Made by a program: the position numbers and the translations under genes
NCBI RefSeq assembly: GCF_000802965.1
Contig: NZ_JSAK01000015.1
Location: forward strand, 195,375-259,374
Reading direction: 5' to 3'
Origin: Pseudomonas fluorescens
GTDB taxonomy: Bacteria > Pseudomonadota > Gammaproteobacteria > Pseudomonadales > Pseudomonadaceae
Length of the DNA stretch: 64,000 nt
Shown here: positions 48,949 to 58,000 of the stretch, one piece after another
Layout of the letters: each line of letters starts with the position of its first letter
Numbering within the stretch: position 1 is the stretch's first letter
The notes under the pieces: generated by a model
The model's database searches: none
What the model was told of the DNA's origin: nothing
Seen by the model: only the letters and a program-made list of their open reading frames with translations

Positions 48949-48999
48949 TGGGGCGTAAAACCGGGCGATGCGGTCTAAGCGATGGTCGCTTCGCGCCCA

Positions 49000-49024
49000 A
49001 GCGGGAGCAAGCTCCCTCGCCACA
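49000..49024. repeat. Solitary class D REP arm
   Basis: GCGGGAGCAAGCTCCCTCGC plus CACAG matches the right arm of the class D pairs; traces of the inner sequence precede it, but there is no left arm. It is a single or decayed element next to rsmE. Confidence 0.7.
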
Positions 49025-49039
49025 GAAGACTACGCAGTG

Positions 49040-49747
49040 TTAGAAGAGACGTGCCAGCAGGGCAGTAACGGCGGTTTCGACGCGCAGGATGCGCTCGCCC
49101 AGTTGAACCGGCTGCAGGCCGGACTTGCTGAGCAAATCGATTTCGTAAGGAATCCAGCCGCCTTCCGGGCCGATCGCCAGGGTCACCGGTTCGCTCAGTG
49201 CGCGAGGGCAGGGCGGGTAGTTGCCGGGATGACCGACCAGGCCGAGGGTGCCCTCGGTGATTGCCGGGAGGCGGTCTTCGACAAACGGCTTGAAGCGCTT
49301 CTCGATGACGATCTCTGGCAACACAGTGTCTCGGGCCTGTTCGAGGCCGAGGATCAACTGCTCGCGAATCGCTTCAGGCTCCAGGAACGGCGTCTGCCAG
49401 AAGCTCTTCTCGACGCGATAACTGTTCACCAGCACGATGCGCGGCACACCCATGGCCGCCACGGTCTGGAACACCCTGCGCAGCATTTTGGGGCGTGGCA
49501 GGGCCAGCACCAGGGTCAGCGGCAGCTTGGCCGGTGGTGGTTGATCGAGAGTAATGCGCAACTCGGCTTCATCGGCGTCCAGGCGCAGCACTTCGGCAGA
49601 GCCCATCAACCCGCCGATGCGCCCGACGCGCATGCTGTCGCCCACCTCGCAGCGGTGAACTTCCTGCATGTGGGTCAGCCGGCGATCACGCAGGATCGCC
49701 CGGTCGGCCGCAATGAAATCGGCCTCTTCGAGGAGCAGCAGGTTCAC
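49040..49747 (-). CDS. rsmE: 16S rRNA (uracil-1498 N3)-methyltransferase RsmE
   Basis: RsmE methylates U1498 of 16S rRNA in the 30S subunit with S-adenosylmethionine. The 235-residue protein has an N-terminal PUA-like region ([24 protein letters not shown]) and a SPOUT fold with the trefoil-knot motif [15 protein letters not shown] and a final [16 protein letters not shown]. Its ATG overlaps the tatC stop by 4 nt, so it is the last gene of the tat transcript. Confidence 0.96.
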   Translation of the reverse strand: MNLLLLEEADFIAADRAILRDRRLTHMQEVHRCEVGDSMRVGRIGGLMGSAEVLRLDADEAELRITLDQPPPAKLPLTLVLALPRPKMLRRVFQTVAAMGVPRIVLVNSYRVEKSFWQTPFLEPEAIREQLILGLEQARDTVLPEIVIEKRFKPFVEDRLPAITEGTLGLVGHPGNYPPCPRALSEPVTLAIGPEGGWIPYEIDLLSKSGLQPVQLGERILRVETAVTALLARLF

Positions 49748-50538
49748 GGCTGGGTCGCTGGCGGCTGGTCGTTGTGATCGTCGACCGGTTGATCGTCCGG
49801 ATGCTCGCCACGTTTGCTGATCAGGCCGCTAAACAGGATGCCGACCTCGAACAGCATCCACATCGGCACGGCCAGCAGCGTCTGCGAGAAGATGTCCGGC
49901 GGCGTCAGGATCATGCCGACCACGAAGCAGCCGATGATCACGTAGGGGCGGATTTTCTTCAGGTATTTGACGTCGACCACACCGATCCACACCAGCAGCA
50001 CCACGGCCACCGGGATTTCGAACGCCACGCCAAAGGCGAAGAACAGCGTCATGACGAAATCGAGGTAACTGGTGATGTCGGTCATCATTTCCACGCCGGC
50101 CGGAGTGGCCGCGGCGAAGAATTTGAAGATCAGTGGGAACACCAGGAAATAGGCGAAGGCCATGCCAGCGTAGAACAGGATGATGCTCGATACCAGCAAG
50201 GGCACGGCGATGCGTTTTTCATGCTTATACAGGCCCGGTGCGATGAAACCCCAGATCTGATGCAGGATCACCGGGATCGCCAGGAACAGCGAGACCATCA
50301 TCGTCAGTTTCAGCGGCGTGAGGAACGGCGACGACACGTCGGTGGCGATCATCGTCGCGCCCGCCGGCAGGTAGGCGCGCAGCGGCGTGGAGACGAAGGT
50401 GTAGATCTGCTGGGTGAAGGCGAACAACCCGGCGAAGATGATGAAGATCGCCGCTACGCAGCGCAGCAGGCGGGTACGCAGTTCGGTGAGGTGCGAAACC
50501 AGCGGCATGTGCTGGTCGTTTTCAGGGAGATCGCTCAT
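49744..50538 (-). CDS. tatC: Twin-arginine translocase subunit TatC
   Basis: TatC is the multi-spanning receptor of the Tat system, which exports folded proteins bearing an SRRxFLK-type signal. The 264 residues have six helices and the family stretches [21 protein letters not shown], the [16 protein letters not shown] loop and [21 protein letters not shown]. It overlaps tatB by 4 nt upstream and rsmE by 4 nt downstream. Confidence 0.97.
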   Translation of the reverse strand: MSDLPENDQHMPLVSHLTELRTRLLRCVAAIFIIFAGLFAFTQQIYTFVSTPLRAYLPAGATMIATDVSSPFLTPLKLTMMVSLFLAIPVILHQIWGFIAPGLYKHEKRIAVPLLVSSIILFYAGMAFAYFLVFPLIFKFFAAATPAGVEMMTDITSYLDFVMTLFFAFGVAFEIPVAVVLLVWIGVVDVKYLKKIRPYVIIGCFVVGMILTPPDIFSQTLLAVPMWMLFEVGILFSGLISKRGEHPDDQPVDDHNDQPPATQP

Positions 50539-50978
50539 GGGGCTCGCGGCGGCAGTGTTGGGTCATGAGGAGCCGGCGCGACTGGCGCGGCGACTGGAGC
50601 AACGGGTTCGACCACAGGCGCTGCAACAACGGGCGCGGTATCGGCAGTCGCTACGGCGGGTGCAGGCGTTGCAGCGGCGGGCGCGTGAATCGTCTGCTCT
50701 CCCACATGCTCAACCGGAGCTGGCTCCTGCTGAGTCGGCGTGAAAATCTTCCGCGCCTCCTGCTCAAGCGACAGGATATGTTCGTTGTGCAGTTGCCGAC
50801 GAATCTCGTCGGCACCGATTTCACGCTCAACTTCCTGTTTGATCGCGTTGAAGCTGCGCTTCAGGCGCCCGACCCACAGGCCGGCGGTGCGCGCAGCGCC
50901 CGGCAGACGCTCGGGGCCCAGCACCAGCAAGGCGACGAGGCCGACGAGCAGCAGTTCAGAGAAGCTGATACCAAACAT
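50535..50978 (-). CDS. tatB: Sec-independent translocase subunit TatB
   Basis: TatB forms the signal-peptide receptor complex with TatC. The 147-residue protein opens with [26 protein letters not shown], the single membrane helix plus hinge of the TatB type. An amphipathic helix follows, then a long Ala/Pro/Val-rich C-terminal tail of low complexity. It lies between tatA (10-nt gap) and tatC (4-nt overlap). Confidence 0.96.
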   Translation of the reverse strand: MFGISFSELLLVGLVALLVLGPERLPGAARTAGLWVGRLKRSFNAIKQEVEREIGADEIRRQLHNEHILSLEQEARKIFTPTQQEPAPVEHVGEQTIHAPAAATPAPAVATADTAPVVAAPVVEPVAPVAAPVAPAPHDPTLPPRAP

Positions 50979-50988
50979 TAGTCAGTGC

Positions 50989-51267
50989 TCACACGTCTTT
51001 GCGGATCGGCTCTTCGACTTTCTGCGCCTGCACGTCAATGGTGTGCGGCTGGTTCACGGACTGGGTGGTCTGTGGCTGAGCAGGTGGCACCGGTTGGGCC
51101 GGGGTCACTGTCGGATCGGCCGGTTTCTCGTCGTCGTTCATCGCTTTGCGGAAGCCTTTGATCGACTCGCCGACGTCGGTGCCGAGGTTTTTCAGTTTCT
51201 TGGTGCCGAACACCAGCACGACAACAACCAGGATGACGATCCAGTGTTTCCAGTCAAAAATGCCCAT
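50989..51267 (-). CDS. tatA: Twin-arginine translocase subunit TatA
   Basis: TatA oligomerises to form the passage for folded Tat substrates. The 92 residues show the short helix [16 protein letters not shown], the hinge [22 protein letters not shown] and a polar Pro/Gln-rich tail. It follows hisE closely (25 nt) and begins the tatABC block. Confidence 0.96.
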   Translation of the reverse strand: MGIFDWKHWIVILVVVVLVFGTKKLKNLGTDVGESIKGFRKAMNDDEKPADPTVTPAQPVPPAQPQTTQSVNQPHTIDVQAQKVEEPIRKDV

Positions 51268-51292
51268 GTTGCTGCTCCTCTCTAATCGTTAT

Positions 51293-51625
51293 TCAGGCGG
51301 ACGGGCGCGAGGCTTTCTCGGCGTGTCCGGACAGACCGAAGCGACGGTCCAGTTCATCGAGTACAGACTGTGGATGCTGCCCCAGTTGGGCAAGCATGAC
51401 CATGCTGTGGAACCACAGATCGGCGGTTTCGTAGATCACATCGCTGCAGTCACCGCTGATGGCGGCGTCCTTGGCGGCGATGATGGTTTCGACCGACTCT
51501 TCGCCGACTTTTTCCAGAATCTTGTTCAAACCCTTGTGGTACAGGCTGGCGACATACGAGCTGTCGGCAGCGGCGCCTTTGCGCTCTTCCAGTACCTCGG
51601 CGAGGCGGGTGAGAGTGTCACTCAT
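51293..51625 (-). CDS. hisE: Phosphoribosyl-ATP pyrophosphatase HisE
   Basis: HisE hydrolyses phosphoribosyl-ATP to phosphoribosyl-AMP, step two of histidine synthesis. The 110-residue all-helical MazG-like fold has [31 protein letters not shown] and [18 protein letters not shown], which carry the Glu/Asp metal ligands. It overlaps hisI by 8 nt. In enterobacteria the two are fused; here they are separate. Confidence 0.95.
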   Translation of the reverse strand: MSDTLTRLAEVLEERKGAAADSSYVASLYHKGLNKILEKVGEESVETIIAAKDAAISGDCSDVIYETADLWFHSMVMLAQLGQHPQSVLDELDRRFGLSGHAEKASRPSA

Positions 51626-52019
51626 GTTTGTGTCCTGCGGAATAGATGGCGTGCGGATCTTTCAGGACCGGGTCGACAGTTGTCCAGTCGCCGTTCTCGT
51701 AGACGCGGTAGAAGCAGCTCTGGCGACCGGTGTGGCAGGCGATGTCGCCGATCTGCTCGACCATCAGGATGATCACGTCGGCGTCACAGTCCAGGCGCAT
51801 CTCATGCAGGGTCTGCACGTGACCGGACTCTTCACCCTTGCGCCACAGCTTGCCACGGGAGCGCGACCAGTAAATGGCGCGGTTCTCGGCAGCGGTCAGT
51901 TCCAGCGCTTCGCGGTTCATCCAGGCCATCATCAGGACGCGCCCGGTCTTGTGATCCTGGGCAATCGCCGGCACTAGGCCATCTGCGTCCCACTTGATCT
52001 CGTCCAGCCAGTTTTTCAT
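51618..52019 (-). CDS. hisI: Phosphoribosyl-AMP cyclohydrolase HisI
   Basis: HisI opens the adenine ring of phosphoribosyl-AMP, step three of histidine synthesis. The 133-residue zinc enzyme shows [13 protein letters not shown], the metal Cys/Asp in [12 protein letters not shown], and the C-terminal [10 protein letters not shown]. Its stop overlaps the hisE start by 8 nt. A 168-bp gap with a degenerate repeat separates it from ubiB. Confidence 0.96.
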   Translation of the reverse strand: MKNWLDEIKWDADGLVPAIAQDHKTGRVLMMAWMNREALELTAAENRAIYWSRSRGKLWRKGEESGHVQTLHEMRLDCDADVIILMVEQIGDIACHTGRQSCFYRVYENGDWTTVDPVLKDPHAIYSAGHKHE

Positions 52020-52037
52020 CTTCGGTTCCTGAAAAGC

Positions 52038-52180
52038 AGCTACAAGCTTCGAGCTTCAAGCCGCAAGTAAAAGCCAGTGCGTTTCGGTCTTTCGTATTGT
52101 GCAACGCCTGGCTACCGGCGTGAATTAAACATGAGTGCTAATAACATCGCTTGAAGCTTGCAGCTTATAACTTGCAGCCG
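52038..52180. repeat. Degenerate inverted GCTTCAAGC-type repeat (class F)
   Basis: AGCTACAAGCTTCGAGCTTC at 52038 onward and GCTTGAAGCTTGCAGCTTAT at 52149 onward are imperfect inverted relatives about 80 nt apart. They fill most of the ubiB-hisI gap and differ from classes A-E. Confidence 0.6.
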
Positions 52181-52187
52181 ATTCGTG

Positions 52188-53792
52188 CTATCGACGCACG
52201 ACCAGATACAAACCGACGGCCATCATGATTCCTGCTGGCCAGTAAGCCAACTGATTCAACGGCCCGCCGGCGGCGAGTATCGCGCCGCCAGCCAGATGCG
52301 CGGTGCCGAGCAGGCGCAGGAACCAGTCGTCACGGCGTCGGTGCCACGGTGGCGGCGGGTCGTAGGCGTGGGGCTGGGACATGCGTTCGAGCAGGTCGCG
52401 GGCCATGTTGGCCAGGTGCGGCAGTTGTTCGAACTGGCTCTGCACGTTGCCGAGCAGGGCCTTGGGACTGACCCGCTCGCGCATCCAGCGCTCCAGGAAT
52501 GGCTGCGCGGTGTTCCACAGGTCGAGATCCGGGTACAACTGGCGGCCCAGACCTTCGATGTTCAGCAGGGTTTTCTGTAACAACACCAGCTGCGGCTGCA
52601 CTTCCATGTTGAAGCGACGCGCGGTCTGGAACAGGCGCATCAGCACCTGACCGAAGGAAATATCTTTTAACGGTTTTTCGAAGATCGGCTCGCAAACCGT
52701 ACGGATCGCCGCTTCGAATTCGTTGAGTTTGGTCTCCGCCGGCACCCAGCCCGAATCTATGTGCAACTGCGCCACACGCCGGTAATCACGCTTGAAAAAC
52801 GCGAACAGGTTGCGCGCCAGGTAATCCTGGTCTTCCGGGGTCAGGCTGCCGACGATGCCGCAGTCGATCGCGATGTATTGCGGGCTCCATGGGCTCACGG
52901 TGCTGACGAAAATGTTGCCGGGGTGCATGTCGGCGTGGAAGAAGCTGTCGCGGAACACCTGCGTGAAGAAGATCTCCACACCGCGTTCGGCGAGCATTTT
53001 CATGTCGGTGCGCTGATCGGCCAGGGTCGCCAGATCGGTGACCTGAATGCCGTAGATGCGCTCCATTACCAGCACTTTCGGGCGGCACCAGTCCCAATAG
53101 ACTTGTGGCACGTAGAGCAGCGGCGAACCTTCGAAATTGCGCTTCAACTGGCTGGCGTTGGCCGCCTCGCGCAGCAGGTCGAGTTCGTCGTAGATGGTTT
53201 TTTCGTAGTCCTGAACCACGTCCACCGGGTGCAACAGGCGGGCATCGGCCGAGAGTTTTTCGGCGGCGCGGGCAAGGATGAACAACCACGCCAGGTCCTG
53301 GGCAATCACCGGCTTGAGGCCCGGACGGATCACTTTGACCACGACTTCTTCGCCGGTTTTCAGTTGCGCGGCGTGCACCTGCGCCACCGAAGCCGAGGCG
53401 AGCGGTTCGACATCGAAACGGCTGAACACTTCGCTGATTTTCTTGCCGAGCTGCTCTTCGATCAGCTTGACCGACACTTGCGAGTCGAACGGCGGCACGC
53501 GGTCCTGCAACATCATCAATTCATCGGCGATGTCTTCCGGTAGCAGGTCGCGGCGGGTGGACAGGATTTGCCCGAACTTGATGAAAATCGGCCCGAGGTC
53601 CTGCAACGCCAGGCGCAAACGCGCGCCACGGCTCAGGTCCAGGGTCTTGCGCGGGAACCAGCGCCACGGCAAGGCATAGCGCAGCGCCCGCAGGAACCAG
53701 GGCAGCGGCAGGGCGAACAGCAGGTCATCGAGGCGGTAGCGGATCACGACGCGCTGGATGCGCAACAAACGGCGGACGGCAAGCAGCTTCAT
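52188..53792 (-). CDS. ubiB: Ubiquinone biosynthesis kinase-like protein UbiB
   Basis: UbiB is a membrane-attached atypical kinase/ATPase of the ABC1/ADCK family needed for ubiquinone assembly. The 534 residues carry the KxGQ motif in [34 protein letters not shown], the [13 protein letters not shown] nucleotide loop, the [13 protein letters not shown] catalytic loop and the [11 protein letters not shown]-like segment. Two hydrophobic helices close the C-terminus. It overlaps ubiJ by 4 nt. Confidence 0.96.
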   Translation of the reverse strand: MKLLAVRRLLRIQRVVIRYRLDDLLFALPLPWFLRALRYALPWRWFPRKTLDLSRGARLRLALQDLGPIFIKFGQILSTRRDLLPEDIADELMMLQDRVPPFDSQVSVKLIEEQLGKKISEVFSRFDVEPLASASVAQVHAAQLKTGEEVVVKVIRPGLKPVIAQDLAWLFILARAAEKLSADARLLHPVDVVQDYEKTIYDELDLLREAANASQLKRNFEGSPLLYVPQVYWDWCRPKVLVMERIYGIQVTDLATLADQRTDMKMLAERGVEIFFTQVFRDSFFHADMHPGNIFVSTVSPWSPQYIAIDCGIVGSLTPEDQDYLARNLFAFFKRDYRRVAQLHIDSGWVPAETKLNEFEAAIRTVCEPIFEKPLKDISFGQVLMRLFQTARRFNMEVQPQLVLLQKTLLNIEGLGRQLYPDLDLWNTAQPFLERWMRERVSPKALLGNVQSQFEQLPHLANMARDLLERMSQPHAYDPPPPWHRRRDDWFLRLLGTAHLAGGAILAAGGPLNQLAYWPAGIMMAVGLYLVVRR

Positions 53793-54412
53793 GCGTTATC
53801 GCTTGGGTCGAGGGATCGGGAAAGGCGCTCGAAACGCGCCTCGAGACGTTCCAGATCGAGTTTGATCTGGTCCAGTTCACTGAATCGGGCTTCGGCTTCG
53901 CGCTGACCGACGAGGGTGCGCGATTCTTCGGCCAGGTATTCGCCCAGGTTCTGGCCGAGGCTGGCAAAGCCTTGCTGATACCAGCGGGCGCGGCTGCGCA
54001 GGTGACCGCCGACCAGTTGCGTGGCGACCGGGCCGAGCCAGCGCGAGAGTTCGTACTCCCAGTCCAGCTCCAGGTCCTGAAGGATCGCGGCCAGTTCCAG
54101 CAGTACGCCGCTGTCGCCTTCGAGTTCCACTTCAGGGGCGTGCAGGACAGCGGTCTTGTCCTTGCTCATCGCCAGTTTCAACAGGCTTGAGGCCGGTGCA
54201 CGCAAGGTGCAATCGGCGCCGGTTTCCCACTGGGAAGCGAGCATCAGGCCTTCATCGCTGGGCAGGATGAACACTTGCAGCGCCGGGCTGCGGCAATCGA
54301 CGGCAATCACTTTGCCGGTCAAATGCGCGAGCCGCGGCAGCGCCGTGCTGTCGAGACGCAGCACCCGGTTCAGGCCGAGTTCAACGCTGGCGAGCAGCCC
54401 GGCGAGCAACAT
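53789..54412 (-). CDS. ubiJ: Ubiquinone biosynthesis accessory factor UbiJ (SCP2 domain)
   Basis: UbiJ is a lipid-binding scaffold of the Ubi complex. The 207-residue protein has a hydrophobic N-terminus, an SCP2-like fold (about 15-120, with [30 protein letters not shown] and [22 protein letters not shown]) and a C-terminal coiled coil ([48 protein letters not shown]). The ubiE-ubiJ-ubiB order supports the call. Its start overlaps the ubiE stop (TGATG). Confidence 0.93.
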   Translation of the reverse strand: MLLAGLLASVELGLNRVLRLDSTALPRLAHLTGKVIAVDCRSPALQVFILPSDEGLMLASQWETGADCTLRAPASSLLKLAMSKDKTAVLHAPEVELEGDSGVLLELAAILQDLELDWEYELSRWLGPVATQLVGGHLRSRARWYQQGFASLGQNLGEYLAEESRTLVGQREAEARFSELDQIKLDLERLEARFERLSRSLDPSDNA

Positions 54413-55182
54413 CAGGGCTTGATGCCGCGGTGCAGGGCGACAATGCCTGCAGTCATGTTGTGATAGGTCACGCGGTCAAAGCCGGCCTCGACCATCATCG
54501 ACTTCAGGGTTTCCTGATTCGGGTGCATGCGGATCGATTCGGCCAGGTAGCGATAGCTTTCCGAGTCGTTGGTGATCAGCTTGCCCATCAACGGCATGAA
54601 GGCGAACGAGTAGGCGTCGTAAGCCTTGGACATCAGCGCGTTGGTCGGTTTGGAGAACTCCAGCACCAGCAAGCGGCCGCCAGGCTTGAGCACGCGCAGC
54701 ATCGAGCGCAGGGCATCTTCCTTGTGCGTGACGTTGCGCAGGCCGAAGGCGATGGTCACGCAGTCGAAATGGTTGTCCGGGAACGGCAGTTTTTCAGCGT
54801 CGGCCTGGACGAACTCGACGTTGCCGGCCACACCCAGATCCAGCAGGCGGTCACGACCGACCTTGAGCATGGACTCATTGATGTCGGCCAGAACCACCTG
54901 GCCAGTCGGGCCAACGAGGTGCGAGAACTTGCGGGTCAGGTCGCCAGTGCCGCCAGCGATGTCCAGCACGCGGTTGCCGGTGCGCACGCCGGACAGTTCG
55001 ATCGCGAAACGCTTCCACAGCCGGTGCATGCCGCCCGACAGGAGGTCGTTCATCAGGTCGTACTTGGCGGCTACCGAGTGGAAAACCTCAGCGACTTTTT
55101 CCGCTTTCTGGCTTTCCGGAACGTTTTTGAAGCCGAAGTGAGTGGTGGGTTCGGCATCGTTGCCTTTGCGCTGATCAGTCAT
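54412..55182 (-). CDS. ubiE: Ubiquinone/menaquinone C-methyltransferase UbiE
   Basis: UbiE adds the C2 methyl group to the demethylated benzoquinol using S-adenosylmethionine. The start at 55182 ([18 protein letters not shown]) gives 256 residues, matching P. aeruginosa; a GTG at 55194 would add four residues. The methyltransferase motif [12 protein letters not shown], the DAEKLPFP region and the family signature [16 protein letters not shown] are clear. It heads the ubiE-ubiJ-ubiB run. Confidence 0.96.
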   Translation of the reverse strand: MTDQRKGNDAEPTTHFGFKNVPESQKAEKVAEVFHSVAAKYDLMNDLLSGGMHRLWKRFAIELSGVRTGNRVLDIAGGTGDLTRKFSHLVGPTGQVVLADINESMLKVGRDRLLDLGVAGNVEFVQADAEKLPFPDNHFDCVTIAFGLRNVTHKEDALRSMLRVLKPGGRLLVLEFSKPTNALMSKAYDAYSFAFMPLMGKLITNDSESYRYLAESIRMHPNQETLKSMMVEAGFDRVTYHNMTAGIVALHRGIKP

Positions 55183-55335
55183 ATCGCTCACCAAAAGAGA
55201 ATGCGCGACATTCTAATCCCCAAGGCATGCTTTGTCTTGGCAAGGCTGAAGGTAAGATGGGCAACCATCGGGACGTTTTGACGCAGCAGAGGTCAAGATG
55301 CCTTATGAAAGCATCCACAAAGCAGGAGTCATTTG

Positions 55336-55611
55336 ATGGCCCATATTAGTGTTGAACGTGCCCACGGCCTGGGTAAGGAAGCGGCGCGCGAGAAGGCCGA
55401 CAAGCTGGCGCAGAAACTTTCCGATCAATATGGCCTGGAGCCGCAGTGGTCGGGCGATACCTTGAATCTCAAGCGCTCGGGCGTGAAGGGCGCGGTGCAT
55501 GTCAGTGACGATTCGATCAGGGTCGACGTGGAGTTGGGCCTGATGATGTCGGCCATGAGCGGCATGATCAAAGCGGAAATCGAAAAGGCACTGGATAAAG
55601 CGTTGGCATAA
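55336..55611 (+). CDS. Polyhydroxyalkanoate-system family protein
   Basis: This 91-residue protein matches the small family annotated as polyhydroxyalkanoic acid system protein (PHA_gran_rgn). The start at 55336 has AGGAG 7 nt upstream. The body, MAHISVERAHGLGKEAAREKADKLAQKLSDQYGLEPQWSGDTLNLKRSGVKGAVHVSDDSIRVDVELGLMMSAMSGMIK, predicts one amphipathic helix followed by a beta-rich fold. Its role is uncertain; location next to the pha genes is the main functional hint. Confidence 0.85.
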   Translation: MAHISVERAHGLGKEAAREKADKLAQKLSDQYGLEPQWSGDTLNLKRSGVKGAVHVSDDSIRVDVELGLMMSAMSGMIKAEIEKALDKALA

Positions 55612-55623
55612 GACACGCGATCT

Positions 55624-55710
55624 TGTAGGAGCAAGCTTGCTCGCGATTGCATCTACTCGGTTTAACCGGAATACCGAGGTGCCTGCATCGCGAGCAAGCT
55701 TGCTCCTACA
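55624..55710. repeat. Class E REP pair (inverted)
   Basis: GTAGGAGCAAGCTTGCTCGC and its exact inverted copy flank a spacer upstream of phaI. A second, nearly identical pair lies at 57230-57315 after phaF. Confidence 0.9.
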
Positions 55711-55840
55711 GTGGGTGGCGACGCGAGCACCTGTTTATGTCAGTTGTTAGGGTGCCGTTTCTAATTTTTCTCCCTACTTTGTGCCTGAGCCCGACGCTAT
55801 CGCGGGCAGTTCCTCAAACCTTCTGCGCGTGAGGTGCACC

Positions 55841-56263
55841 ATGGCCAAAGTTATTTTGAAGAAAACAATCGACGCATCGACTACTGCTCTGGGCGACGTC
55901 AAATCCTATGCCCGCAAGATCTGGCTGGCAGGCCTGGGTGCCTACACCAAGGTCGGCCAAGAGGGCAGCGACTACTTTCAAGAGTTGATCAAGGCTGGTC
56001 AAACTGTTGAAACCAAAGGCAAAAAAGTAGTTGCCGAGAAACTCGAAGCAGCGAATGCCGAGATTGTTGAAGCCAAGACTGAAGTGAGCTCTTTCAAAGG
56101 CAAGGTCGAAGTTCAACTCGACAAAGTCGAGAAGGCTTTTGACTCGCGTGTCGCAAGTGCCTTGAATCGTATCGGCATTCCGTCTAAACATGACGTTGAG
56201 ACACTCTCTGCTAAGCTCGATGAGCTGACGGCATTGCTCGAACGCGTCGCGCGTAAATCTTAA
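55841..56263 (+). CDS. phaI: PHA granule phasin PhaI
   Basis: PhaI is a small phasin on the surface of medium-chain polyhydroxyalkanoate granules. The start at 55841 (MAKVILKKTIDASTTALGDVKSYARKIWLAGLGAYTKVGQEG) has a GAGG ribosome site and gives 140 residues. The YARKIWLAGLGAY motif is the phasin hallmark, followed by a coiled-coil C-terminus. It lies 10 nt before phaF and is expected to be co-transcribed with it and controlled by PhaD. Confidence 0.95.
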   Translation: MAKVILKKTIDASTTALGDVKSYARKIWLAGLGAYTKVGQEGSDYFQELIKAGQTVETKGKKVVAEKLEAANAEIVEAKTEVSSFKGKVEVQLDKVEKAFDSRVASALNRIGIPSKHDVETLSAKLDELTALLERVARKS

Positions 56264-56273
56264 GGAGAACGGG

Positions 56274-57149
56274 ATGGCTGGTAAAAAGAACACCGAAAAA
56301 GAAGGCAGCTCGTGGATCGGGAAGGTAGAAGATTACTCCCGTAAAATCTGGCTGGCTGGTTTAGGCGTGTACTCGAAGATCGACACTGACGGCAGCAAAC
56401 TCTTCGATACATTGGTTAAAGACGGCGAGAAAGCCGAGAAGCTGACCAAGAGCGCTGTTGGCAAAACTGTCGATGCCGCCAAGGACTCCGCTACTTCTGC
56501 CAAGTCGCGCATCAGCGGTGTGAAAGACCGTGCACTGGGCAAGTGGGATGAACTGGAAGGCGCTTTCGACAAGCGTCTGAACAGCGCCATTTCGCGTCTG
56601 GGTGTACCGAGCCGCAACGAAGTCAAAGCGCTGCACAGCAAGGTCGATACTTTGACCAAGCAAATCGAAAAACTCACCGGTGCCAAGGTTGCGCCTGTTG
56701 CGGCAAAAACCGCGGCAGCCAAACCGGCCGCGGCTAAACCAGCAGCCAAAACCGCTGCCAAGCCACTGGCTAAAGCGGCGGCTAAACCTGCTGCCAAGCC
56801 AGCTGCCAAAACTGCCGCAGCTAAACCTGCTGCGGCCAAGCCAGCCGCTAAACCGGTTGCCGCGAAAGCCGCTGCCAAGCCAGTTGCCAAACCGGCAGCC
56901 AAGCCTGCCGCTAAAACCGCAGCAGCAAAACCTGCAGCCAAACCAGCGGCAAAACCTGTCGCCGCGAAGAAGCCAGCAGTGAAAAAGCCGGCAGCTCCAA
57001 AAGCCGCCGCGCCGAAGCCAGCAGTGGCTGCTGCCAAACCGGCAACTCCGGCAGCCCCGGTCAGCGCATCGAACTCCGCTACCGCGCCGACCCCTGCTGT
57101 AACCCCGACTGTCGCGCCAGCTCCATCGACGCCAACCAGTCAGTCCTGA
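56274..57149 (+). CDS. phaF: PHA phasin / DNA-binding granule protein PhaF
   Basis: PhaF links PHA granules to the nucleoid and helps share granules between daughter cells. Of 291 residues, the first ~140 form a phasin domain (YSRKIWLAGLGVYSKID and a long amphipathic helix). A leucine-zipper-like segment (LHSKVDTLTKQIEKL) follows. The C-terminal half is a histone H1-like array of AAKPA repeats, rich in Lys, Ala and Pro, that binds DNA nonspecifically. The repeat array explains open frames in several other frames. A strong terminator follows. Confidence 0.96.
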   Translation: MAGKKNTEKEGSSWIGKVEDYSRKIWLAGLGVYSKIDTDGSKLFDTLVKDGEKAEKLTKSAVGKTVDAAKDSATSAKSRISGVKDRALGKWDELEGAFDKRLNSAISRLGVPSRNEVKALHSKVDTLTKQIEKLTGAKVAPVAAKTAAAKPAAAKPAAKTAAKPLAKAAAKPAAKPAAKTAAAKPAAAKPAAKPVAAKAAAKPVAKPAAKPAAKTAAAKPAAKPAAKPVAAKKPAVKKPAAPKAAAPKPAVAAAKPATPAAPVSASNSATAPTPAVTPTVAPAPSTPTSQS

Positions 57150-57162
57150 TTTTTCAGGGCTC

Positions 57163-57197
57163 AAAAAAACGCCCGGCCTGCCAAGGTCGGGCGTTTT
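57163..57197. terminator. Terminator after phaF
   Basis: A stem ACGCCCG/CGGGCGT extended by CCT/AGG, with T residues on the right and A residues on the left, ends phaIF and may also act against transcripts from the other side. Confidence 0.88.
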
Positions 57198-57229
57198 TGT
57201 TTGTGCACGGTCTTGTGACGGCTTTCCCT

Positions 57230-57315
57230 TGTAGGAGCAAGCTTGCTCGCGATGGCATCAGCACGGTGTGATTGAAATACCGAGGTGCCTGTATCGCGAG
57301 CAAGCTTGCTCCTAC
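57230..57315. repeat. Class E REP pair (inverted)
   Basis: The arms are identical to those at 55624-55710, and the right part of the spacer (TACCGAGGTGCCTG) is shared too. It sits between the convergent phaF and phaD genes. Confidence 0.9.
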
Positions 57316-57320
57316 AGCTG

Positions 57321-57941
57321 TTACTCGTGTACTTCCAAGTATTGAAGGGCCAGTTGCTCCGTCGCCACTTTGATTGGCGGCAACAGATGCGGTGCCACCA
57401 GCATCATGATCTGGTAAACCACCAATCGCACTTCACCTTCACGATCGAGTATCCGCTGGTAGTCCAGCGAGAACAGCAACGTCATGGTGATCTGTTCCAC
57501 CAGTTGCCCCAACGCCTGGGTATCGCTGACCAACTGTCCTTGCGCCTTCAATCGCGCCAGCAGCGAAGCCAGCGTGCGTTTGAGTGCATTGAGCAGATTG
57601 CGGATGCCCTTGGCCAGTTTCGGCAAGCGCCCGGCCAGGTTCGACAGGTCCTGAAAGAGGAAGCGGTAGTGGGCCAGGCGCTCGACGATCAGGTGCAAAA
57701 ACAGCCAGTAGTCATCCGGGGACAATTCGACATCGGACGGCGGGTCGAGCAGCGGCGCGAGTTCGCTCTGGAAGCGTTCGAACAGCCCGAGAATCAATGG
57801 CTCCTTGCCGTGGAAGTGGTAGTAGAGGTTGCCCGGGCTGATGCCCATTTCATTGGCAACTTCCATGGTGGAGACGTTCGGTTCGCCCTTCTGATTGAAC
57901 AACTGCAGGGCACATTCGAGGATGCGGTCGCGGGTTTTCAT
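57321..57941 (-). CDS. phaD: TetR-family regulator of PHA genes PhaD
   Basis: PhaD is a TetR-like transcriptional activator that controls phaC1 and phaIF in pseudomonads. The 206 residues start with a helix-turn-helix near residues 1-55 (ILECALQLFNQKGEPNVSTMEVANEMGISPGNLYYHFHGKEPL). A helical ligand domain follows, thought to bind an acyl-CoA. It is the last gene of the phaC1-phaZ-phaC2-phaD run. A hairpin separates it from phaC2. Confidence 0.94.
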   Translation of the reverse strand: MKTRDRILECALQLFNQKGEPNVSTMEVANEMGISPGNLYYHFHGKEPLILGLFERFQSELAPLLDPPSDVELSPDDYWLFLHLIVERLAHYRFLFQDLSNLAGRLPKLAKGIRNLLNALKRTLASLLARLKAQGQLVSDTQALGQLVEQITMTLLFSLDYQRILDREGEVRLVVYQIMMLVAPHLLPPIKVATEQLALQYLEVHE

Positions 57942-57967
57942 CCAGTCTTCTTAGTGATCGGGTCATG

Positions 57968-57989
57968 CCACGGCCGGCTTCGGCCGTGG
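57968..57989. other. Perfect intra-operon hairpin between phaC2 and phaD
   Basis: CCACGGCCG, 4 nt, CGGCCGTGG is a perfect 9-bp stem with no T-tract on the transcript side. It could be an attenuating or message-stabilising structure rather than a full terminator. Confidence 0.6.
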
Positions 57990-58000
57990 GTCGTTGAACG

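Noticed and set aside
56690..57030. Tandem repeats in phaF considered as a DNA repeat element
   Set aside because: They encode the AAKPA-type histone-like tail of PhaF and vary at third codon positions, so they are protein-level repeats.
55624..57315. Evenly repeated palindromes considered as a CRISPR array
   Set aside because: The repeats are paired inverted REP elements separated by genes, not short direct repeats with spacers, and no cas genes are present.
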